From NCBI GenBank assembly GCA_044220725.1, contig JBGAQN010000028.1, positions 1 to 46,783 of the forward strand: a stretch of 46,783 nt of DNA, read 5' to 3'. Below, piece by piece: positions 8,799-18,586 of the stretch. The stretch's first letter is position 1; the number at the start of each line of letters is the position of its first letter. The notes below the pieces were generated by a model. The model saw nothing but the letters and a program-made list of their open reading frames with translations. It searched no databases and was not told the origin of the DNA. Origin of the DNA: Phosphoribacter sp044220725. GTDB lineage: Bacteria > Actinomycetota > Actinomycetes > Actinomycetales > Dermatophilaceae. The translations under genes were made by a program, and so were the position numbers.

Positions 8799-9560
8799 TC
8801 ACACGTCGGCCGGACCCACGTCCGGCACGTCCGACCGTCGACGGGGCACCCGCGAGCCGTCCGACCGCTCCAGGGCCGAACACGCGGCCGTGCACACCGC
8901 GCGCCACAGCTGCGGGTGCGTGGACCAGAAATCATGACCCGCTCCCGGCACCACCTCGAAGGCGCCCCGGGGAACCAACGCAGCCAGTTGCTGCAGCGGC
9001 CACGTCGGTCGGACGTCATCCCCTGGCGCGATGAAGGTCATCGGCACCGGGCTGTCGGCCAGCCGGCGCCACAGCTGCGGTTCGTGGACCCATTCCGTGA
9101 ACGACGCCCAGAGGGCGGCATACACCTGCGGCACCCACTCGATCGGGACGTGGCTCTGACGTGGCTTCCCCGCCTCGTAGGCCGCTGACCACTCCCGGTC
9201 ACGGTGCGGGCCATGACCCGCGATGCCCGCCACGCCGCGGACGTGATCCGGGTGGTCGAGCGCGTAGCGAACGGCGAGATCGGAGCCCCACGAATGTCCG
9301 AGCACGATCCACTGCTCGGCACCGATCTCCCGGCGAAGTGCCTCCAGATCGGCGACCGCCACGGCCATGGAGTGTGGCCCTCCGCCCGAACGTCCCACCC
9401 CCCGCGGATCCGGGAACCAGCACCTGGAGCCGACGGGAGCGAGCAGTTCATCGGCGAGGTAGTGCACGCATCCCGGGCCCCCGGAGAGCACCACGACATC
9501 GGGTCCCTCGCCATGCGAGGCCACGTGGAGCACGACCCCGTCATCCGCCCTGACGAGCAT
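8799..9560 (-). CDS. Alpha/beta hydrolase, proline iminopeptidase-like
   Basis: The 253-residue protein is a compact alpha/beta hydrolase. The oxyanion region reads LSGGPGCVHYL, the nucleophile elbow is GHSWGSD with the serine, the acid is probably in APGDDVRP, and the catalytic histidine is in GAGHDFWS near the end. PDPRGVGRSGG is typical of proline iminopeptidases and related esterases, although the substrate cannot be read from sequence. It lies 21 bases after the VOC gene and nine before ftsY, so it may be co-transcribed with both. Together with the VOC gene it separates ftsY from a partial copy of the ftsY start. Confidence 0.8.
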   Translation of the reverse strand: MLVRADDGVVLHVASHGEGPDVVVLSGGPGCVHYLADELLAPVGSRCWFPDPRGVGRSGGGPHSMAVAVADLEALRREIGAEQWIVLGHSWGSDLAVRYALDHPDHVRGVAGIAGHGPHRDREWSAAYEAGKPRQSHVPIEWVPQVYAALWASFTEWVHEPQLWRRLADSPVPMTFIAPGDDVRPTWPLQQLAALVPRGAFEVVPGAGHDFWSTHPQLWRAVCTAACSALERSDGSRVPRRRSDVPDVGPADV

Positions 9561-9581
9561 GGCGACAATCCTTCCCCGCGG

Positions 9582-10301
9582 TCAGGTCGCCACCCACAGG
9601 CAGAACGGGTGTCCCGCCGGGTCCAGCAGCACCCGCACATCGTCCTGCGGCTGGTATGCCGCGAGCGTCGCTCCGAGCGTGACTGCCCGGTCCACCGCTG
9701 CCTCCAGATCGCCGTCCACCCGGATCTCGAGATGCGCCTGCATCTGTTGGGCGTGCTCCGTCTGCGGCCAGACCGGCGGTCGATGGGTGGGCTCGCGTTG
9801 CACCGACAGGGCCACCGAGCCGTCCGACGCGGCCAGGTAGTGCCAGCCGGGATCGTCCTCGTGCACGGCATACCCGAGCAGCGCGGCGTAGAAGCGCGAC
9901 AGACCGGGGACGTCGGCGGCCGAGAGGTTGACCGTGGAGACGCGCAGCCGCGGGGGCGCACCAGCGGGCACCGGGACCCACCCGCACCGGACCCGGTTGC
10001 CGTCGGGATCGACCAGGTGGACCTCGCGGGCCCACGGCGCCTCGCTCACCTCGACCTCGAACTCAGCCGCGATCCGGTCGATGTCCGGCAGGTAGAGATA
10101 GACCAGCGACGGCCCTCGCGCGTCGCCGGCGTGCTCGGACAGGTGGATGAGCGCATCATCGCGGCGCAGCCCGATGTAGAGCGGCAGGTGCGGCTCGAAC
10201 CGGTGCTCGAACTCGACGGCGAAACCGAGCCGCGTCCACCAGGAGACTGCCGCGGCGGCGTCCCTGACCCGCAGCACCGGGGCTGCGGTGGCGCGCATCA
10301 C
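9582..10301 (-). CDS. Two-domain VOC (glyoxalase/bleomycin-resistance fold) protein
   Basis: The 239 residues form two vicinal-oxygen-chelate modules in tandem. The first runs to about residue 108 (LRVRDAAAAVSWWTRLGF through VHLVDPDGNRVRCGW), with an EHRFEPHLPLY segment like bleomycin-binding proteins. The second runs from about 115 (VSTVNLSAADVPGLSRFYAA through LLDPAGHPFCLWV). Such proteins are metal-dependent enzymes or drug-binding proteins; the substrate is unknown. The start is GTG at 10301 or ATG at 10298. Either touches the stop codon of the upstream ftsY-like mini-frame, so translation may be coupled. Confidence 0.75.
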   Translation of the reverse strand: MMRATAAPVLRVRDAAAAVSWWTRLGFAVEFEHRFEPHLPLYIGLRRDDALIHLSEHAGDARGPSLVYLYLPDIDRIAAEFEVEVSEAPWAREVHLVDPDGNRVRCGWVPVPAGAPPRLRVSTVNLSAADVPGLSRFYAALLGYAVHEDDPGWHYLAASDGSVALSVQREPTHRPPVWPQTEHAQQMQAHLEIRVDGDLEAAVDRAVTLGATLAAYQPQDDVRVLLDPAGHPFCLWVAT

Positions 10302-10450
10302 GAGACCGGCACAGGCAGGGCGAGTCGAACCCTTGGTGGAGGGATACCCAGAGCCTTCCCCCGGCGGCCCCGCAATGGGCCGACCACCACACTGGCGCCG
10401 ATGACGGCGACACCGAGGAGGGCGATGACCAGACAGAGCTGATCCAGCAT
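10298..10450 (-). CDS. 50-codon copy of the FtsY membrane anchor
   Basis: The frame from ATG 10450 reads MLDQLCLVIALLGVAVIGAS, then VVVGPLRGRRGKALG, then a short unrelated tail to TGA. It matches the FtsY N-terminus (MLDQLWQVIALVFAIAVVG...GLLRGRRGKAPS) along about 33 residues. DNA similarity extends upstream into the leader (AGGAT before the ATG and TGTGAGGAT-like sequence). All of the GTPase is missing. It could be a degraded duplicate or a one-helix membrane peptide. Its stop overlaps the VOC gene start (GTGATG). The frame is intact and similarity is greatest in codons for the helix and the LRGRRGK stop-transfer segment. Confidence 0.5.
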   Translation of the reverse strand: MLDQLCLVIALLGVAVIGASVVVGPLRGRRGKALGIPPPRVRLALPVPVS

Positions 10451-10618
10451 GGTCCCATCCTCACATGACTGGCTGACCCACGCCAGGAGCCCCGCATCCG
10501 CGAACGTCCGCGACAGTGTCGAGGTCAGGTCGAGTCGACGCAGACGGCATCACACCCGCCGAGCGTCTCTGACACGGTGCCCGGCGTGCGGCTCGACCTG
10601 CCGACGGATTTCGGAGCG

Positions 10619-13600
10619 TCACGTTTGGCGTCTCGCTCTTGCCCAACGCCTGGGATTGCGGCGGGTGAGCAAGAGGATCATCCCTCCGGCCAGGAGCAAC
10701 CCGAGCCCGAGAGCCAGAGCGGGCAGGAGGTCGGTTCCCGTTTGAGGCAGGGTGGCGTTAGCGACGACCAGGTCGGCCTGGGCGTCGTTGTCCGTCGCGG
10801 TGGCCGTGGTGTCGGCGCCCGGGGGCGGGACCGCACCGAGCGGGACGACCTCGTCGTTGTCTCCGGGTGCGTTGTCGACATAGGCGACGTTACGGACAGC
10901 ACCGGACCCGGTCACGGTGACGACCACGGTGATCGTCGGGCCGTCCGAGCCGGCCGGGAGCGCTGCGCCGGCGAGGCAGGTCGGACCGGTGCAGGTGTAG
11001 CCGTTGCCCGACATCGACACGAGGGTCAGCCCGCTGGGGAGGACCTCGGTCACCGACCAGCCGGCCAGCGCATCCACCGGACCGTCGTTGTGCGGGGTGA
11101 GCAGGAAACTCACCTGGTCGCCGGAGTGGATCGTGCCGCTGGCCTGCAAGACCTTGTCCAGACGCAGGTTGTACTTCACGAGTCCGGCGTCGATGGTCGG
11201 GTCGTCCGGCTGTGTCGCCGAGTTCGTGCCGGTCGCCGGTGCGGTGAAGCTCACGCGACCGGTCACGACGTCGGCGTCGGAGTCGACCGCCGCGTCGTCG
11301 CCGGCCAGGGCGCTGGTGAAGGTGGAGTCGGCCGGCTTGACGAATTCGATGGTGTAGTCCGCACCGGCCATCAGGTCTGTGAAGACGTAGAACCCGTTGT
11401 CGTCCGTGGTCGTCGTGCCCACCAGGACGCCGTCCGCGTCGTAGAGGTTGACCACGACCCCACTCACAGGGTCCTCACCATCGGACTGCAGCCCGTCGCG
11501 GTTGGTGTCGAACCACACGTAATCGCCGACGGAAACGAGAGTGACCAGGCCCGCGTCGATGGTCGGGTCGTCCGGCTCGTCCTGCGAGTTGACGCCGGTC
11601 AGCGGAGCCACGACGACGACCTTGCCCGTCGCCGGAGCCGCGTCGGAATCCAGCGTGTCGTCGCCACCCGTGACGTTCTGGGACGTGAAGGTCGTCCCGT
11701 CGGGCTTGACGAACTCCACCGTGTAGGTCGCCCCACCGATGAGGTCGGTGAAGGAGTAGAACCCCGCGGCGTCGGTGGTCGTCGAGTCGACCAGGGTGCC
11801 CTCGGCGTCGTAGAGGTTCACCACCACGTCACTCACCGGCGGCTCGCCTTCGGACTGCAGTCCGTCCCGGTTGGTGTCCAGCCACACGTTGTCACCGATC
11901 GAGACGAGCTCGATGACGCCGGCATCGATCGTCGCGTTGTCCGGCTCGGACGTCGAGTTCGCGCCCGAGGCCGGGGCTACCACTGTCACCCGACCCGTCA
12001 CCGGGTCAGCGTCGGAGTCGGTTGAGTCGGTCGTCACGTCGTTGCTGTCGTCCCCGGTGGCGTCCTGGGTCGTCAGCACCGTGTCGGCCGGCGGGACGAA
12101 CTCGACCACGTAGGTCTCCCCTGCCAACAGGTCAGCGAACGAGTAGAACCCGTTGGCGTCGGTCGTGGTCGAGGCGATGAGGGTCGTCCCGTCGGCGGCA
12201 TACAGGTTTACCACCACGTCGGGCACGACCGGCTCGTCGGCGACTGCGCCCTGTTGGCCGTCGCGGTTGCGGTCGTACCAGACGTAGTCACCGATCGAGA
12301 CAAGCTGGACGAAACCGGCATCGATGGTCGGGTTGTCCGTGACCAACGCGCCGGCCTCGTTGTCACCCGTGCTCTCCGCGACGAATGGCACCTTGCCATC
12401 AGCCGAGGCCACGTCCGAGTCAGACCCCGCGTCGAGGTCGTCGGTGCCGTTCGCGTTGGCCACCGGCGTGTAGGTGTAGCCGTCGGGCTGGACGAACTCG
12501 ATGACGTAGGTCTGGCCGGCCGACAGGTTCGGGAACCAGTAGTACCCTTCGCTGTCGGTCGTCGTCGACGCGATGAGCGTGGTGCCGTCGGCGGCATACA
12601 GGTTCACCCCCACGCCGGACAGCTTCGGCTCGCCCTCGTCCTGGATCCCGTTGCGGTTGAGGTCGACCCAGGTGAAGTCGCCCACCGAGACCAACTCGAC
12701 CAGCCCCGCGTCCAAGCCAGGGTTGTCGGAGACGCCAGGGGTCCCGACCGTGTTGGTCCCGGACGTGGGCGCGGTGAAGGTCACCGCACCCGTCGCGGCC
12801 AAGGCGTCGGTCACCACAGCGTCCGAGTCGGCCACGTCGGTCGCCGGGTCGTTCGTCGTCCCGTTCGCGTCCGCGGTGGTCCAGGCGTAGCCGTCCGGCC
12901 GGCCGAAGGTCAGGGTGTATGCCGCTCCCGGCGTGAGGTCGTCGAACCAGTAATACCCGTCGGCATCGGTCGTCGTCGTCCGGGTGCCCCCCGTGGCGTC
13001 GGTCAACGTCACCGGCACGCCGGCGACGCCCGGCTCACCCGCGGTCTGCAGACCGTCCCGGTTCTGGTCCAGCCAGACGAAATCGCCGACCGAGACCAGC
13101 GAAGCCACGTCGAGGGTCGCCTCGGCGTCGTTGTCGGTGACGGAGGTCGCGGTGTCGGTCGCCGTCGTCGGCACCACGAGCGGCACCGTTTCCCGTCCGT
13201 CGAGGTCCGACGGAGCGACGTAGGCGACGTTCTTCAGCGACCCGGTGACGTTCGCGCCGATGGTCGCCGTCACAGTGATCGTCGGTCCGAACTGCTTGGC
13301 CTTCAGCGGCGCCGCGGCCGTGCAGGTCCCGGTCGCGCCGGAGGTGGAGCACGTGTATGCCGCGCCGCCGTCCATCCCGGTCGCGCCGGCGAAGGTCAAC
13401 CCCGTCGGAAGGAGGTCGGTGACCGACCAGCCGGCCAGGGCGTCCACCGGACCGGCGTTGTAGGGGGTCAGTGTGTAGGTGACCGTGCCACCTTCGTAGT
13501 TTGGCCCGGGCGAGGTGATCGCCTTGGCCAGCGTGAGGTTGTAGGACACGACGCCGGCGTCGATGCCGGGGTTGTCGGCGAGCGTCCCGGCCGCCGACGA

Positions 13601-16168
13601 CGGGGCGTTCGCCCCCGTCGCCGTCGTCGTGAAGGTCACCGCACCCGTCGTCGTGTCGGCATCGGAGTCGGCGAGATCCGCGGTCGGGCTGTTGCTGGTG
13701 TCCCCTGTCGCGTTCTGCGTGGTGAAGGTCTCGGCGGTGCCCTTGACGAACACGATCGTGTATGGGGTCGTCGGGTCGAGGTTCCGGAACGAGTAGTAGC
13801 CGTTCTCGTCGGTCACTGCGGTCTGCAGTGGCGCAGCGGCGGTGTCGGTGCCGGCATACAGCTGGACGGTCATCCCCACGTAGGGCGACTCGCCAGGAGT
13901 CTGCTGACCGTCGCGGTTGGTGTCGTACCAGACGTAGTCACCAACCGACACATAGGGGGTCACCGTCAACGGCACGTTGGCGTCGTTGTTGGTCGACGTC
14001 GTGGTCGCGTCGAATGCGGGCGTGGCGTCGGCCGTCGTCGGAGGCGTGCCCAACGGGTTGGTCTCCGGCACGTCGGTGCCCGCCGGTGCCACGTAGGCCA
14101 GGTTGTTCAACGTCACCGCCGTCGCCACCGGGTCGATCGTCGCGGTCACCGTGATTGTGCCGAGGTCGGCGCCCGCCGGGAAAGCCTGGTCGTTCGTGCA
14201 CGTGAGCGAGGACAGCACGCAGCTGTAGTGCGAGTCGGATCCGGAGATCCCCGTCGCCGTGAGCCCGGCCGGCAGCACGTCGGTCACCTTCCAGCCGGCC
14301 AGCGCCGTTGCCGGACCGAGGTTCTGCGGGGTCAGCGTGTAGGTGACGGTCTGACCCGGTCGGTAAGGAGCCGGGGTCGCCAGCGCCTTGGCTAGGGTTA
14401 GGTCGTACTTAACCAGCCCACCGTCGAGCGTGGGGTTGTCGGCGACATTCGCCCCACCGTTGTTGCTGCCCGCGGCCGGGGCCGTGAAGCTAATCGTCCC
14501 GTCCGCCGGTGCGACGTCTGAGTCGTTCGTGTCGGTGCCCACGTTGTTGTCGGATACCCCGCCCGCGTTCTGCGTGGTCCAGGCGTAGCCGTCCGGTGCC
14601 GTGAAAACCAGGGTGTATGCCGCCCCGCCGACGAGGTCAGTGAACCAATAGAAACCGGCGGCATCGGTCGTCGTCGTGCCCACCGTGGCCCCAGCCGCGT
14701 CTTTGAGGACAACGACGACACCCGAGGCCGGGCTGTTGTCGTCCTGCAGACCGTTGTGGTTGGTGTCATACCAGACGTAATCACCAACGGACACCTTCGG
14801 CACGATCGGGGTGTAGGCAACATACGGGTCGCTGCTGGTGACCGGCCCGTTGCCGGTGGCCGTGACGCTCGCGACGTCGGTGCTATAGCCCTGGACCCCG
14901 GAGAGGGTCGCCGAGCAGGTGAAGCCCGAGTCGGGTGGGAAGGGACCGGCCCATGTCGTTCCGGTCGTGGGAGCACCGTCGACTGCTTCGGAGAAGTTGC
15001 AGGTCAGCCCCGTCACCGTGGCCGGGGGGGACCCCTGGGTGAATGCGTCGGTGACCGTGATCCCGGTGAGGTCGGTGGTCCCGGTGTTGCGGATGATGAA
15101 GGATAGGCCAGTCGTCCCGTCCGGAAGCGTGACGGCCGTGGCCGCCGTGTTGGCGTCGTTGCCGGCGGCGTCCTTCTTGTAGATCCTGATCCCGTCACCC
15201 TCCGCCGAGCCCCCGACGTAGGAGGAGGAGGTCGAGGCCGAGAGGTTGGCCGGAGGGGTCTGTCCCTCCGTCACCTGTGCGGTGTTGGTGTAACGCACGC
15301 CGCCATCACCACCCGGTGCGGCTGCATTGGCCAATACCTCGAAGTAGTAGATCTGGTCGGGTGCCAGAACCGAGGTGTCGACAGAGAAGGTCAGCTGCGT
15401 GGGGGTGCAGGAGTAGCCGGTCATCACCGTCAGTGGATCGGTGATGTCTTCGTAGACTGCCCCGGTCGGCGTGTAGCTCACCTTCGCGGCATACGCGACC
15501 ACGCAGGCGAACTTCCAGCCCGCGGGGGCAGTGTCGGTGATGGTGACAAGCCCGCGATTTCCGGCGGCGGTCCGGAAGTTCCATACGAGGCAGTTCGTCG
15601 TGGTGTCGCGACACTGGTTGGCGTTCTCGTAGAACCAGCCGAGCTTCACCGGCTCGGTAGGTGGCGGCTCCACCGGCTGGGGCTCCACCGTGAGGGTGGG
15701 CGTCGACGGAGTAAGGGTTCGCGTGCCGATGACGTAGTTGAGCGGATAGGTGCCTACGGCCGAACTGCCGGAGTCGGCGCCGAACTTGGCGATCGCGCAG
15801 AGGTTGGACACCCCCGCCCCGTACGGGGTAAGCGTGAAGGTCGCGACGGCAGGAGACGCGGTCGAGATCGTGACATCGATGACGGACGCGCCGGTGCCGT
15901 CCGCGATCGAGAATCCGGCGGGCCAGTTGGCCAACACGGCCGGCAGGGTCACGGTGAACGAGTCACCGGCGACCTGGGCGTCGGGTACGCAGAAGGAGAG
16001 GGTCGACGTGACCGTCTCTCCCCAGCCCTGAGTGACGGTGTTCCGGTCCACGGCAACCGTCACATTCGTCGGCGAGAACGTGGCCGCGGATGCCACCCAG
16101 GGCGGCAGGAGAAACACCACGCTGACCAGCGAGAGAACAACGGACATGACAACAGAACGCGGACGCAT
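10619..16168 (-). CDS. Large LPQTG-anchored surface protein with SdrD-type and DUF11 repeats
   Basis: This is an 1849-residue secreted protein. A signal peptide of about 28 residues ends VASA before ATFSP. After an N-terminal region of about 450 residues come seven SdrD_B-like (Cna-B type) repeats, each opening VSVGDYVWYDTNHNGLQ or a variant, near residues 457, 739, 1022, 1159, 1289, 1419 and 1543. Their DxNxDG loops resemble calcium sites. Three DUF11-like modules begin near 586, 874 and 1664 (YNLTLAKAI...). The C-terminus has LPQTG at 1807, a hydrophobic helix and an Arg-rich tail, the sortase signal. The ATG at 16168 is preceded by GAGGAGGA, a strong ribosome site. No sortase gene is in the window. 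The role may be adhesion or a rod-like surface stalk. Confidence 0.92.
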   Translation of the reverse strand: MRPRSVVMSVVLSLVSVVFLLPPWVASAATFSPTNVTVAVDRNTVTQGWGETVTSTLSFCVPDAQVAGDSFTVTLPAVLANWPAGFSIADGTGASVIDVTISTASPAVATFTLTPYGAGVSNLCAIAKFGADSGSSAVGTYPLNYVIGTRTLTPSTPTLTVEPQPVEPPPTEPVKLGWFYENANQCRDTTTNCLVWNFRTAAGNRGLVTITDTAPAGWKFACVVAYAAKVSYTPTGAVYEDITDPLTVMTGYSCTPTQLTFSVDTSVLAPDQIYYFEVLANAAAPGGDGGVRYTNTAQVTEGQTPPANLSASTSSSYVGGSAEGDGIRIYKKDAAGNDANTAATAVTLPDGTTGLSFIIRNTGTTDLTGITVTDAFTQGSPPATVTGLTCNFSEAVDGAPTTGTTWAGPFPPDSGFTCSATLSGVQGYSTDVASVTATGNGPVTSSDPYVAYTPIVPKVSVGDYVWYDTNHNGLQDDNSPASGVVVVLKDAAGATVGTTTTDAAGFYWFTDLVGGAAYTLVFTAPDGYAWTTQNAGGVSDNNVGTDTNDSDVAPADGTISFTAPAAGSNNGGANVADNPTLDGGLVKYDLTLAKALATPAPYRPGQTVTYTLTPQNLGPATALAGWKVTDVLPAGLTATGISGSDSHYSCVLSSLTCTNDQAFPAGADLGTITVTATIDPVATAVTLNNLAYVAPAGTDVPETNPLGTPPTTADATPAFDATTTSTNNDANVPLTVTPYVSVGDYVWYDTNRDGQQTPGESPYVGMTVQLYAGTDTAAAPLQTAVTDENGYYSFRNLDPTTPYTIVFVKGTAETFTTQNATGDTSNSPTADLADSDADTTTGAVTFTTTATGANAPSSAAGTLADNPGIDAGVVSYNLTLAKAITSPGPNYEGGTVTYTLTPYNAGPVDALAGWSVTDLLPTGLTFAGATGMDGGAAYTCSTSGATGTCTAAAPLKAKQFGPTITVTATIGANVTGSLKNVAYVAPSDLDGRETVPLVVPTTATDTATSVTDNDAEATLDVASLVSVGDFVWLDQNRDGLQTAGEPGVAGVPVTLTDATGGTRTTTTDADGYYWFDDLTPGAAYTLTFGRPDGYAWTTADANGTTNDPATDVADSDAVVTDALAATGAVTFTAPTSGTNTVGTPGVSDNPGLDAGLVELVSVGDFTWVDLNRNGIQDEGEPKLSGVGVNLYAADGTTLIASTTTDSEGYYWFPNLSAGQTYVIEFVQPDGYTYTPVANANGTDDLDAGSDSDVASADGKVPFVAESTGDNEAGALVTDNPTIDAGFVQLVSIGDYVWYDRNRDGQQGAVADEPVVPDVVVNLYAADGTTLIASTTTDANGFYSFADLLAGETYVVEFVPPADTVLTTQDATGDDSNDVTTDSTDSDADPVTGRVTVVAPASGANSTSEPDNATIDAGVIELVSIGDNVWLDTNRDGLQSEGEPPVSDVVVNLYDAEGTLVDSTTTDAAGFYSFTDLIGGATYTVEFVKPDGTTFTSQNVTGGDDTLDSDAAPATGKVVVVAPLTGVNSQDEPDDPTIDAGLVTLVSVGDYVWFDTNRDGLQSDGEDPVSGVVVNLYDADGVLVGTTTTDDNGFYVFTDLMAGADYTIEFVKPADSTFTSALAGDDAAVDSDADVVTGRVSFTAPATGTNSATQPDDPTIDAGLVKYNLRLDKVLQASGTIHSGDQVSFLLTPHNDGPVDALAGWSVTEVLPSGLTLVSMSGNGYTCTGPTCLAGAALPAGSDGPTITVVVTVTGSGAVRNVAYVDNAPGDNDEVVPLGAVPPPGADTTATATDNDAQADLVVANATLPQTGTDLLPALALGLGLLLAGGMILLLTRRNPRRWARARRQT

Positions 16169-16597
16169 GCTTCCTCCTCAAGCCTGTCAGGATCCCCCCG
16201 AGTCATCTCGGTCCCCCAGGTCCGCAAAATCATACTACGTCGAGCACCAATTCCCTGGCCTCGGAAAAAAGCGAAGGGCAATTCAACCCGCAGCTTAGGT
16301 TTCCATGTTCGTGCCCCGATGATGAGGGGTGCTGGTCACCAGGTCCGGCATGACTGACTGCCCCTGTCGTGGCATGACCCCGGGGGTGTTGTCACCGGGT
16401 CCGGTGGCGTCGGCGTGACCGCTGAGAGTGACAAGGCCCACGACGGTGAGGGCTCTTCGTATCGTGGCTGTCGGCTGCTGACGCCCGACCTTGGCCAGCG
16501 CTGCGAGGATGACCCCGGTCTCGTTCGGGGCCACCACCGCCCGAGCCGGCCGCGTCGCTGCTGGCGACACAGGCCAGCGAATCAACTACACGCGACG
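16169..16597. other. Intergenic region upstream of the surface protein gene
   Basis: The 429 bases hold the leader of the surface gene, with GAGGAGGA at about 16172-16180. A relatively A+T-rich stretch at 16225-16300 has TATGAT on the minus strand near 16235 as a possible -10 element and no clear -35. A 96-codon leftward frame at 16295-16585 (MIRWPVSPAATRPARAVVAP...) has fairly high third-position G+C but no recognisable domain or good ribosome site. It could be a small unknown gene, but I would not rely on it. Confidence 0.35.
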
Positions 16598-18574
16598 CTA
16601 GAAGACCTCGACGCGCTTGGCGGGATCGAGCCACATGCCGTCGCCCTCCCGCACCCCAAACGCCTCGACGAACGCGCCGATGTTGCGCACGACGTTGCCT
16701 CGGTGCTCCGGCGGCGAGTGCGGGTCGACTGCCAGCAGCATGACCGCGGTCTCCTCGCGCGCCTTGCCGCACCACACCTGCGCCCAGCCGAGGAAGAACC
16801 GCTGGTCGCCAGTCAGTCCGTCGAGCACCGGCGGCTCCTGGTCGCCGCAGGCGATCCGGTATGCCGCGTGCCCCACTCCCAGCCCGGCCAGGTCACCGAG
16901 GTTCTCCCCGACGGTGAGAGCGCCGTTCACCGTGCGCCCCGGGGCTGCCCGGGGTTCGAGCCGGTCGAACTGGGCGATGAGGTTGGCGCCCAGAGCGTCG
17001 AAGGCCGCCCGGTCGGAGTCGGTCCACCAGTTGCGCAAGGTGCCGTCCCCGTCGTACTGGCTGCCCTGGTCGTCGAAGCCGTGCCCGACCTCGTGCCCGA
17101 TGACCGCCCCGATGCCGCCGTAGTTGACCGCGTCGTCGGCGTCGACGTCGAAGAACGGCGGTTGCAGGATCGCCGCCGGGAAGACGATCTCGTTGAGTCC
17201 GGGGTTGTAGTAGGCGTTGACCGTCTGCGGGCTCATGAACCACTCGCCGCGGTCGACCGGCTGCCCCAGCTTGGCCAGGTTGCGGTCGGTCTCGAACGCG
17301 TTGGCCGCGGCGACGTCGGCGAGCAAGTCGCCCGTGAGGACCAGGTCGGTGTAGTCGCGCCACGCGTCAGGGTAACCCACCTTCGGGGTGAACCGTTCGA
17401 GCTTGGCCAGCGCCTGGGCCTTGGTGTCCTCGCTCATCCACGGTCGGGTGCCGAACGACCGCCGGAACGCCTCGACGAGGTTGTCGACCAGCTCGCCCAT
17501 CCGGGCCTTGGCCGACGGAGGGAAGTGCCGGGCGACATAGAGCTCGCCGAGCGCGTCGCCGAGCAGCCGGTCGACCAGCTCGACGCCACGCTTCCACCGC
17601 TCGCGCAGGGCGGGCGTGCCCGACAGGGTCCGCCCGTAGAAGTCGAAGTTCTCTTGCACGAACTCGCTCGGCAGGAACGGCGCGGCACCGTGGACGACGT
17701 GCCAGGCCAGCCATTCCTTCCACGTGTTGACCGGCTCCTCCGCCAGTGCCGCCGAGAGCGCCGTGACATAGTCCGGCTGGCGGACGACCACCTCGGTGAG
17801 CGCGGCCGCGGAACCCAGCCCCGCGGCATACCCGTCCCAATTGACGTGCGGCGCAAGGGAGGTGAGGTCCGCGGCGGTGAGCAGGTGGTAGGTCGCCACC
17901 GGGTCACGGTCGGCCACCTTGTCCAGGTGCCCCGCGGCCAGGCGGGTCTCCAGGGCCAGGACGCGCGCCGCCGCCGCCTCGGGCTCGGGGCGTCCCGCGA
18001 GCGCGAGCATGGCGGCCACATGCTTCTCGTATGCCGCCCGCGTGTCGGCGTAGCGCTCCTCGCGGTAGTAGGACTCGTCGGGCAGGCCGAGGCCACCCTG
18101 GTGCAGGTAGGTGACGTAGCGGCTGGAGTCGCGGTCGTCGGTGTTGACGAAGTGGTGGATGGCACCGCCCATCCCGATCCGCTCCAGGCGACCGGTGAGG
18201 GCGAGGAGGTCGGCGGCATCCGTGACGTCGTCCACGTCGGCGAGCAGGTCGGTGACACGGCCCAAACCTGCGGCCTGGACGGCCGCCTCGTCCATGAATG
18301 CCCCATAGAGGCGAGCGACCCGGCCTCGTGAGGTGTCGGCGGGGGCGTTGGCAGCGACCGCCTCGTCGAGGATGTCGCGCAGGTGATGCTCGGCTTGCTC
18401 GCGCAGGCGGTCGAACGTGCCATAGCGGCCCCGGTCGGCAGGGATCTCGGTCTGGGCGAGCCAGGTGCCGTTGGTGTAGCCGAACAGGTCGTCCTGGGGG
18501 CGGATCGACGAGTCAAGGTTGGCGAGGATGATGCCGGACGTCATGCCCGACATCCCATCACACTGGGCCCACAC
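16598..18574 (-). CDS. M13 family zinc endopeptidase (PepO/neprilysin-like)
   Basis: The 658-residue protein starts near MSGMTSGIILANLDSSIRPQ; the first ATG is seven codons earlier. N-terminal M13 features include DDLFGYTNGTWL and WEIP-like TEIPADRGRYGTF. The catalytic part carries NAYYNPGLNEIVFPAAILQPP near residue 440-460, the zinc motif HEVGHGFDDQG near 491, and ENLGDLAGL near 553 with the third ligand Glu. GMWLDPAKRVEVF closes the protein. I see no signal peptide or transmembrane anchor, so it is probably cytoplasmic, as is common in bacterial members that cut oligopeptides. It follows the monooxygenase gene but a large hairpin separates them, so it is probably a separate unit. Confidence 0.93.
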   Translation of the reverse strand: MWAQCDGMSGMTSGIILANLDSSIRPQDDLFGYTNGTWLAQTEIPADRGRYGTFDRLREQAEHHLRDILDEAVAANAPADTSRGRVARLYGAFMDEAAVQAAGLGRVTDLLADVDDVTDAADLLALTGRLERIGMGGAIHHFVNTDDRDSSRYVTYLHQGGLGLPDESYYREERYADTRAAYEKHVAAMLALAGRPEPEAAAARVLALETRLAAGHLDKVADRDPVATYHLLTAADLTSLAPHVNWDGYAAGLGSAAALTEVVVRQPDYVTALSAALAEEPVNTWKEWLAWHVVHGAAPFLPSEFVQENFDFYGRTLSGTPALRERWKRGVELVDRLLGDALGELYVARHFPPSAKARMGELVDNLVEAFRRSFGTRPWMSEDTKAQALAKLERFTPKVGYPDAWRDYTDLVLTGDLLADVAAANAFETDRNLAKLGQPVDRGEWFMSPQTVNAYYNPGLNEIVFPAAILQPPFFDVDADDAVNYGGIGAVIGHEVGHGFDDQGSQYDGDGTLRNWWTDSDRAAFDALGANLIAQFDRLEPRAAPGRTVNGALTVGENLGDLAGLGVGHAAYRIACGDQEPPVLDGLTGDQRFFLGWAQVWCGKAREETAVMLLAVDPHSPPEHRGNVVRNIGAFVEAFGVREGDGMWLDPAKRVEVF

Positions 18575-18586
18575 CCAGGGCCTCCT

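Noticed and set aside
12254..14395. 713-codon rightward frame opposite the surface protein gene
   Set aside because: It is a shadow of the repeated SdrD codons. It is full of Arg/Gly/Val runs and has no motif.
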